64,000 nucleotides of DNA. It comes from Podospora comata (lineage: Eukaryota > Ascomycota > Sordariomycetes > Sordariales > Podosporaceae). Each line of letters starts with the position of its first letter. Within the stretch, counting starts at the first letter, position 1. The position numbers and the translations under genes were made by a program. The notes beneath the pieces were generated by a model, which was not told where the DNA came from, ran no database searches, and was given only the letters and a program-made list of their open reading frames with translations. Of this stretch, positions 57,901 to 64,000 are shown piece by piece. The stretch spans positions 1,223,001 to 1,287,000 of the forward strand of contig CP071495.1 of the NCBI GenBank assembly GCA_017354895.1, read 5' to 3'.

Positions 57901-57988
57901 TAAGTACCTTCATTCCAGTTCCCTCTGGCGCCAATCCGTCGTCGATTGTTTGGCAACATCACACCATCACACGGTTCAGTTCTCCACG
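54917..57988. other. 3-kb divergent intergenic region, GFA gene / egt1
   Basis: Contains both promoters. Seen: CCTAGGTAGGTAAAT at 54971-54985 near the GFA start, an A-run around 55425-55448, an (ACCT)n run at 57775-57797 and a TATA box before egt1. Open frames here have no coding look. Confidence 0.5.
57897..57904 (+). promoter_or_regulatory. TATA box of egt1
   Basis: TATATAAG 92 bases upstream of the egt1 start codon, followed by a CT-rich start region. Confidence 0.5.
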
Positions 57989-60900
57989 ATGCCTAGTAGT
58001 GCTCCAGATTTGACCGTCATGGCGTACGGTGCACTTGCTAGCCTCAAGGCCGCCGCTGCTGCCAAGGACAAGACAATACCCAAGCTGTTCAGTCATCCCA
58101 AGGTTGACATCATTGATATCCGCCGTGTCGAGGTCGAGACAAACCTCAAGGCCGACATTGTCTCCCAGTTCTGTCCAAAGGAAGGGCCCAGAAAGCTTCC
58201 CACACTGCTCTTGTACGACGAGAGAGGGTTGCAGTTGTTTGAGAAGGCATGTCTTTTTCGTTGAGTCGTCGGGAGTGAAGGGCGAGCGAAGTTGCTGACA
58301 GAATTCCAGATTACGTATTTGGAAGAGTACTACCTGACCAACGATGAGATTCAAGTGCTCGAGTCGTCGGCCAAAGAGATTGCCGGCAGCATTCCTTCAG
58401 GGTCTATGGTTATCGAACTCGGCAGTGGGTGAGTCCAATGGCAGCGTTGTTTTGTTGTGGGGGGTGTTGTTATGCTGACTTTTGGTCCCAAAGAAACCTT
58501 CGAAAAGTGAATCTGCTTCTGCAAGCTTTCGAGGACGCCGGCAAGAGCATTGACTACTACGCTTTGGATCTCTCCAAGCAAGAGCTCGAGCGTACCCTTG
58601 CCCAGCTTCCCGCATATCAGCATGTCCGAGCTCATGGTCTGTTTGGGACGTACGACGATGGGCGGGAGTGGCTCAAGGACCCATCCAATATTTCAAGAAG
58701 GAAGTGCATAATGAGTCTTGGGTCAAGCATTGGTGAGTGTCCCTCCCATTCGTGCCCGACTTGAGAGCAGCAGGAAGAACCTGAACCTAACGCAACTCCG
58801 CCAGGGAATTTCGAGCGAAGCGCGGCCGCCTCGTTTCTCAAGTCGTTCTCCGATGTCCTCAGCCATGGTGACACCATGCTGATTGGGCTGGATGCTTGCA
58901 ACGACCCGGCCAAAGTCTAGTATGTTCCATCCAGTTCCCCCTTCGTGCAGATTCGATTTCAAGGTTCGCTGACCGGTATACCTGAACAGCCACGCCTACA
59001 ATGGTATGTCCTACCGCACGCACTCTGCAGTGTGATTATGACGCTGACTTGTAGTTTTGTGGGATCACACACAGACAAGGAGGGCATCACCCATGAGTAC
59101 GTCATGCTCACCACCCGCCCCTTTTTTGACAAGCTGCATATATGAAGGGAACTTGAGCAACTGACGGGGGACCTAGGTTCATTCTGAATGGTCTTCGCCA
59201 TGCCAACAGGGTCCTTGGACAGGCTGCCTTCCACGAAGGGGACTGGAGGGTGATTGGTGAATACGTCCATGACGCCGAGGGAGGGCGCCATCAAGCCTTC
59301 TACTCACCGGTACGTGACACGACCGTTTTTGGCCAAGTCATCCGGCCCCACGAGCGAATCCAGGTCGAGGAGAGCCTGAAGTGGTCTCCGGAGGAGACAC
59401 GGAAGATGTGGGACCTGGCCGGTATGACCGAGATGGGGAAGTGGATGCACGGCACAGAATATGGTGAGCAACCTGCCTTCCCTTTCACACACATTACCTA
59501 TATCCCTATTTTCCGGCGGCAACTGGGCTCTGCGCGGTTCTTTCTCTCTCTCTCTCTCTTGACAGGCCGGTCAACGATGATTTTACCCAAGCTTTACCCC
59601 ACGTTTTGACCTTTTGACACGTGGGACCAGTCGTACGATTTGCTTCTGCGCCGTGAAACACATCTCGATTGTGTGTGCCCTTTGCTGCGGGAAGAGGTCG
59701 TCCCCACTGGCCACCATGGTCTACCGATGGGTGTCTGTTGGGCTGCGGGGTCAACGGCCAGCCAAGGACCCAGGCTGTTAACATAGTCTTATTTCACTTG
59801 GAGAGAGACGTAGACAGAGAGGGCAAGAATGACTAACAGCAGCAATATGCAGGCCTTCATCTACTCACCAAGTCAAAGATGTCATTCAGCCTGATTCCTT
59901 CCGTCTACGCCCGCAGCGCCCTTCCCACTATATCGGACTGGGAGGCGGTTTGGGCGGCATGGGATGTTGTCACACGTGAGATGCTGCCACACGAGGAGCT
60001 GCTCGAGAAGCCCATCAAGCTCCGTAACGCCTGCATCTTCTACCTAGGTCACATCCCTACCTTCCTCGACATCCAGCTGAGCAAGACAACCAAGGAGCCG
60101 CTGACGGAACCGGAAACGTACTCGCTGATTTTTGAGAGAGGGATCGACCCTGATGTCGACAACCCCGAGTTGTGCCATGCCCACTCGGAAATACCTGACG
60201 AATGGCCCTCGGTGGAGGACGTCCTGGCCTATCAAAACCGGGTGCGAGCTCGCGTACAGAGCATGTATGCAAGCGGTGCCGAAAGCATCCCGCGGCATGT
60301 GGGTCGGGCGGTTTGGGTGGGCTTCGAGCATGAGCTCATGCACCTGGAGACGCTGCTGTACATGATGCTGCAGAGCGACAGGACGCTGCCGCCGTCGCAC
60401 GTGCCGGCGCCGGACTGGGAGAAGCTGGCGGCCAGGGCGAGGGGGGAGGGGGTGGTGAATGAGTGGTTTGATATTCCGGAGCAGGAGATCACCATCGGGT
60501 TGGATGATCCAGAGGACGGGACGGACATTGATAATGTGTATGGCTGGTAGGTTTTTTCCCCCTTCATCAACATGAACATCACTAACAAAAACAGGGACAA
60601 CGAAAAACCTGTCCGCCGGGTAAAAGTCCACTCCTTCCAAGCCCAAGGCCGCCCCATCACCAACGAAGAATACGCCCAATACCTCTACAACACCTCGAGC
60701 AACAAACTCCCCGCCTCATGGGTGGAAATCCCCCCATCCAATCACACCAACGGAACCACCTCCCCCCTCCCAGAATCCTTCCTCCACAACAAAGCAGTCC
60801 GCACCATCTACGGCCCCGTCCCCCTCTCCCTCGCCCTCGACTGGCCAGTCTTTGCGTCATACGACGAACTCTCCTCCTGCGCCACCTACATGGGCGGACG

Positions 60901-61475
60901 CATCCCCACCTTTTTCGAAACCCGCAGCATCTATCAATACGCAGAAGAGCTCAAGAAGAAGAAGGACGTGGAAAACCAACTCGGAAAGACAGTCCCCGCC
61001 GTGAATGGTCACCTCTGCAACAACGGGGTGGAGATTTCTCCCCCTGCTACCCCCACTACGACGACTGCTTCTTCTGATGCTGGTGGGGAGGCTGATTTGT
61101 TTATTGACCTTTCAGACGCAAATGTCGGCTTGCACAACTGGCATCCTGTACCCGTGACGGGGAAGGGGAATAAACTGGCTGGGCAGGCGGAGATGGGCGG
61201 TGTGTGGGAGTGGACGAGCTCTGTGCTGGAGGAGTGGGAGGGGTTTGAGGCGATGGGGTTGTATCCAGGGTATACGGCTGATTTTTTTGACGGGAAGCAT
61301 AATGTTGTTCTTGGGGGGAGCTGGGCGACGCACCCGAGGATTGCGGGGAGGAGGAGTTTGTGAGTTTTTTTTTTCTCCCATGTTGAACGAGGGGCTAACG
61401 AGGAGCAGTGTCAATTGGTACCAGAGAAACTACCCTTATGCTTGGGTAGGGGCAAGGTTGGTGAGGGATATCTAA
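57989..61475 (+). CDS. egt1: Ergothioneine biosynthesis protein 1 (EgtD-EgtB fusion)
   Basis: Makes the antioxidant ergothioneine: trimethylates histidine to hercynine with SAM, then uses Fe(II)/O2 to join hercynine and cysteine as the sulfoxide. Exons: 57989-58246, 58310-58428, 58494-58732, 58805-58919, 58990-59003, 59075-59096, 59177-59463, 59853-60546, 60595-61359 and 61409-61475; 859 residues, close to Neurospora Egt-1. The N-terminal EgtD-like methyltransferase shows 'ITYLEEYYLTNDEIQVL' and 'VIELGSGNLRKVNLLL'. The EgtB DinB-like part has His418 ('YLGHIPTF') and His511/His515/Glu517 ('HELMHLETLLY'), the iron ligands. The C-terminal FGE-sulfatase domain carries 'GGVWEWTSSVL' and 'VLGGSWATHPR'. 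Intron 1 begins with GC, not GT. Exon 5 is only 14 nt. Intron 7 is 389 nt. Confidence 0.97.
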
Positions 61476-62275
61476 GTCTGGATGCTCTCTCCGTTTCAGA
61501 CTTGTGATATCTCTTCTGTCTCACCCTTTCCAGCATTTTATGCTCGGGGGATTCTTTTCTCATCTATTTATCGACGCCACTCTTTCTTCTTCCTTACGGT
61601 TGTCGGAAACCCCAAAAGAGAAACGAGAATTTGGAAAAGCGCGGTCGTTTTTCACACATATACAAAAGCCAGAAAACACGAGGCACTTTTTTCATCTTGT
61701 GATGCCGCCTCTGGGGGCTGTTTAATAGTATTTTTATTTTATTATTATAGCTCTCTCTTTTAAGGAATGGTATTGGGTTTCTGGTATTGGGTTTCTGGTA
61801 TGAAGTTTCGGATCATCAGATCGTTTCAGGTACTTAGGTAGTCGAATTGTCTTGCTGTAGGACATTATGATTGAGTTCTCTCTCTGTTCTAACTGCATCT
61901 CCTAATAATGGCGAAGCAGTGGGATAAGACAGACCCTCAAAGTGTGAGAGAAGAGCCGTCTTCCTTCACAATATCGTTTAAACATCATATATTTGGATTT
62001 GACGCTCTGCCTCAAATGTCATCCACCCTTACCTATCAACCTTGCTTCTACCGAATAGGAAAAAAAAAAAAAGAAGAAAAAATTGTTTGATACATAAACT
62101 CCAACGCTGCCAAAAAAAAGATGAACCAAACGCCTGTTTTTCAAATCTCTGCAGTGAGATTTATTCATATCATCCACCCATTCGTCATCCTTCTTGATGT
62201 CTCCCTTCTCCCCTTCTCCTCCTCCTTCTCAAGCCCTTCTCCCCTCTCACCCTCAGAACCGCACTCATAAACCCC
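61476..62275. other. Convergent spacer egt1 / PDK-type kinase
   Basis: 800 bases with both 3' UTRs; a perfect 14-bp tandem duplication at 61769-61796 and A-runs at 62060-62080. No gene recognised. Confidence 0.5.
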
Positions 62276-63854
62276 CTAAGCCTTCCCACCTTCCCCCTCC
62301 GCCTTCTTCCCCGTACTCATCTTCTGCCTGTTTTTGTTTCCCCATCATTAGCCCCCACCCCCCCCCCCCTTTCAACCATCAGGACCAGAAAACTTACTCA
62401 ATCCTCCCCACCCCCTTCAACCTCAAATACACATCCGTCCCCCACCCATGCAAACTCTGCACCTTGATCCCACCCCCAAAATACTCGGCATACGCCCTGC
62501 TCAACGGCAGCCCATACCCCAGCCCAGCAATCGAGCTCCCCCCGCTGCTCGCCGCCGAGATCACGCTCAGCGCGTCATCGCTCCATGCCCCAGGGGGATC
62601 GTCCTCATTCTCCGAAAAGGTGGTGAAACTGTAAGACCAAATGTGCGGCAGCACCTCTGGGCCGATACCACCTCCCCGATCCCGGATTCTGATCGTCACC
62701 CCGGGGGCATTGTCGTCAAGGGGCTGGATATGGTCTTTGTTGAACGCCCCCAAAGAGACAGACGGTGGGGAGAGCGTGATGGGGATTGTGACGGACGAAG
62801 GTGGCTCGGGAGCTATGGTGATCTCCACCGGGGATTTACTCTGACCGTTTTCGACTGTGGCCCGGAAAGCGTTCTTGAGGAGCTCGGTGATGATGTACTC
62901 TAGGTGCGTGGGGACAAAGGCAAAGGTTGTCTCGGGGCTGCCGTTGATGAACCATTCTGGTCTCACCCCATAATTGAGCTCGCAGATGTCGGCGACAAAA
63001 CTGCCGCACGAGTCGACTGTTGATGCCGGGCGGAGGGCCGTGTCAATGACCCCGATGTACCCCGGGGTTTCAGGGCATGGTGTAGGGGAGGAGGGTGGGT
63101 CAAAGTGCGGGCTGGAGGAATAATGCAAGGCGATGTGCTGCTCGGCTACCAACCTGGTCCCGATACGGGCGCGGAGGTGCTGGTCGAGGAAGTGGGTTAC
63201 CTCGCCGGGGGAGATGTATTTCCTGCACTCCAAGAACCCCCGGGCGAGAATGGGGATGGTGTCGGTGTGGGTTTGGACTAGCTCCGCGAGGACTTCAGTG
63301 AAGCGGATCTCGTCTTCGAGGTTAGAGATTGTGCGGCCTTGCCAGGGGAGGAGGGTGGAGAGTGAGTGTTGGTAGTTGTTGTAGATTTTGCGGATGTTGG
63401 GGTTGGACACCACAATATAGGGGAGGTTGCGGAGGGCCTGGATCCTATGGGCTAGTCGAATGGGGAGGAGGGAAAGGGTGAAGCGCGCCGAGGAGAGGAG
63501 AGCTTCGGCGCTGAGGGGTGGTCGACCATGTCTTTAGGAGAAAAGGTGTTAGACGCTGTGGTGTGGTTGGAGCCATCGTGTTGGAAGGGATAGGAAGACA
63601 AACTTGACCAAGTCTGCCAGACTCAATCGATGTAGGGGCTGTTTAGCTAGCCACGGGACAGCATCGTCGGTCTCGGAATAAGTGACGTGATGGTGGTGGT
63701 GACTCGGAGGTCGGTGGTGGTGGGCAACGGGGGCTTCCTTATTAGGGTTCTGTGATGTCGATGACGCCCTTCGCGCCAGGTATCGTCCTTTGACAAGTCC
63801 TGGGACAATACGGGAGGGCGTCGACAACCGTATCAACCTCGCCGTGGGCCCCAT
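62276..63854 (-). CDS. Mitochondrial PDK/BCKDK-family protein kinase
   Basis: GHKL-type kinase that inactivates pyruvate or branched-chain 2-oxoacid dehydrogenase in the mitochondrial matrix. Exons on the minus strand: 63854-63604, 63531-62398 and, most likely, 62327-62276; 478 residues. The N-terminus 'MGPTARLIRLSTPSRIVPG' is Arg/Ser-rich like a matrix presequence. Family blocks: 'QHLRARIGTRLVAEQHIALH', N-box 'ELLKNAFRATVE', G1 'IRDRGGGIG', G2 'AGLGYGLPLSRAYAEYFGG' and 'GWGTDVYLRLKG'. Intron 1 uses a GTTTGT donor. If the last 70-nt intron is retained, translation stops at once after 'GRIE'; splicing adds a 15-residue Lys/Gly tail. Whether it acts on pyruvate or branched-chain dehydrogenase cannot be decided. 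Confidence 0.88.
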
Positions 63855-64000
63855 ATTATCAAAGTGCTGATGTGTAGTTGAAGCTGTGTCAAAGCTGAGT
63901 AAAGAATGGAACGCGGCACGATTAAACTGAAACTGGGCGAGTACAAGTTGCTAAATGCTGTCAAAAGAGAGGGAGCAAGCTGGAGATGGTAAGATTAAAT
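63855..64000. other. Promoter side of the PDK-type kinase
   Basis: Last 146 bases of the window, upstream of the minus-strand kinase start; nothing specific seen. Confidence 0.4.

Noticed and set aside
57950-57988. Upstream in-frame extension of egt1
   Set aside because: It would start at TTG; conserved Egt-1 sequence begins after the ATG at 57989.
1-64000. LTR elements, virus-derived copies, CRISPR arrays, rRNA genes
   Set aside because: No terminal repeats, polymerase or capsid motifs, no regular spacer arrays, and no 5S or other rRNA signature were found by eye.

Overview
The window comes from the nuclear genome of a filamentous ascomycete, most likely a sordariomycete close to the Sordariales. 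The main reasons are introns of about 50-70 nt with GTRWGT donors, GCTAAC/GCTGAC-type branch sites and YAG acceptors; a fused methyltransferase/oxygenase Egt1; a divergent histone H4 variant of the kind known in Neurospora; tRNA genes with short introns; and CCTAGGTACCTACC-type boxes scattered between genes. The species cannot be named from the sequence alone. I saw no LTR, LINE, DNA-transposon or virus-derived element and no obvious RIP-type AT-rich block.

Layout: (1) 1-941, 3' part of eIF2B-alpha (+). (2) 942-8173, a 7.2-kb gene-poor stretch with five TATATATA(A)R boxes in the same orientation, a degenerate duplicated segment and fragments that look like exons of an unassigned minus-strand gene, one BTB-like. 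(3) 8174-13196, long-chain acyl-CoA synthetase (-) and an Rkm5-like lysine methyltransferase (+). (4) 13638-19311, three tRNA genes (two intron-bearing Glu-CTC, one Ser-AGA) around SEH1 (-) and ALG7 (-). (5) 20107-25756, neuronal calcium sensor NCS-1/Frq1 (-) and CDC45 (-). (6) 27793-32402, LaeA-like methyltransferase (+) and JmjC protein (+). (7) 32857-37016, HSP10 (-) and a HAL/SAT4-type kinase (-). (8) 38367-42385, mitochondrial uL11 (-) divergent from SVF1 (+), then a histone H4 variant (+). (9) 43327-44235, membrane-anchored GNAT (-), then 4 kb with little. (10) 48202-54916, C2H2 regulator (+), ribokinase (-), double-GFA-domain protein (-). (11) 57989-63854, EGT1 (+) convergent with a mitochondrial PDK/BCKDK-type kinase (-).

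Most genes are unrelated housekeeping or regulatory genes and not a cluster. Themes recur by chance: stress defence (egt1, svf1, hsp10), calcium and ion signalling (ncs1, HAL-type kinase), mitochondrial function (hsp10, uL11m, PDK) and chromatin or replication (H4 variant, cdc45, JmjC, LaeA-like). Exon structures below were worked out by hand from splice signals and reading-frame continuity. Most close exactly in frame and give family-typical lengths.

The best candidates for something unusual are the H4 variant with both tails replaced, the two-domain GFA protein, the 7.2-kb region with repeated TATA modules, the His-rich minisatellite inside SEH1, the GC-AG intron and 14-nt exon of egt1, and the alternative C-terminal exon of the PDK gene. 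I found no clear evidence of a wholly new multi-gene system.
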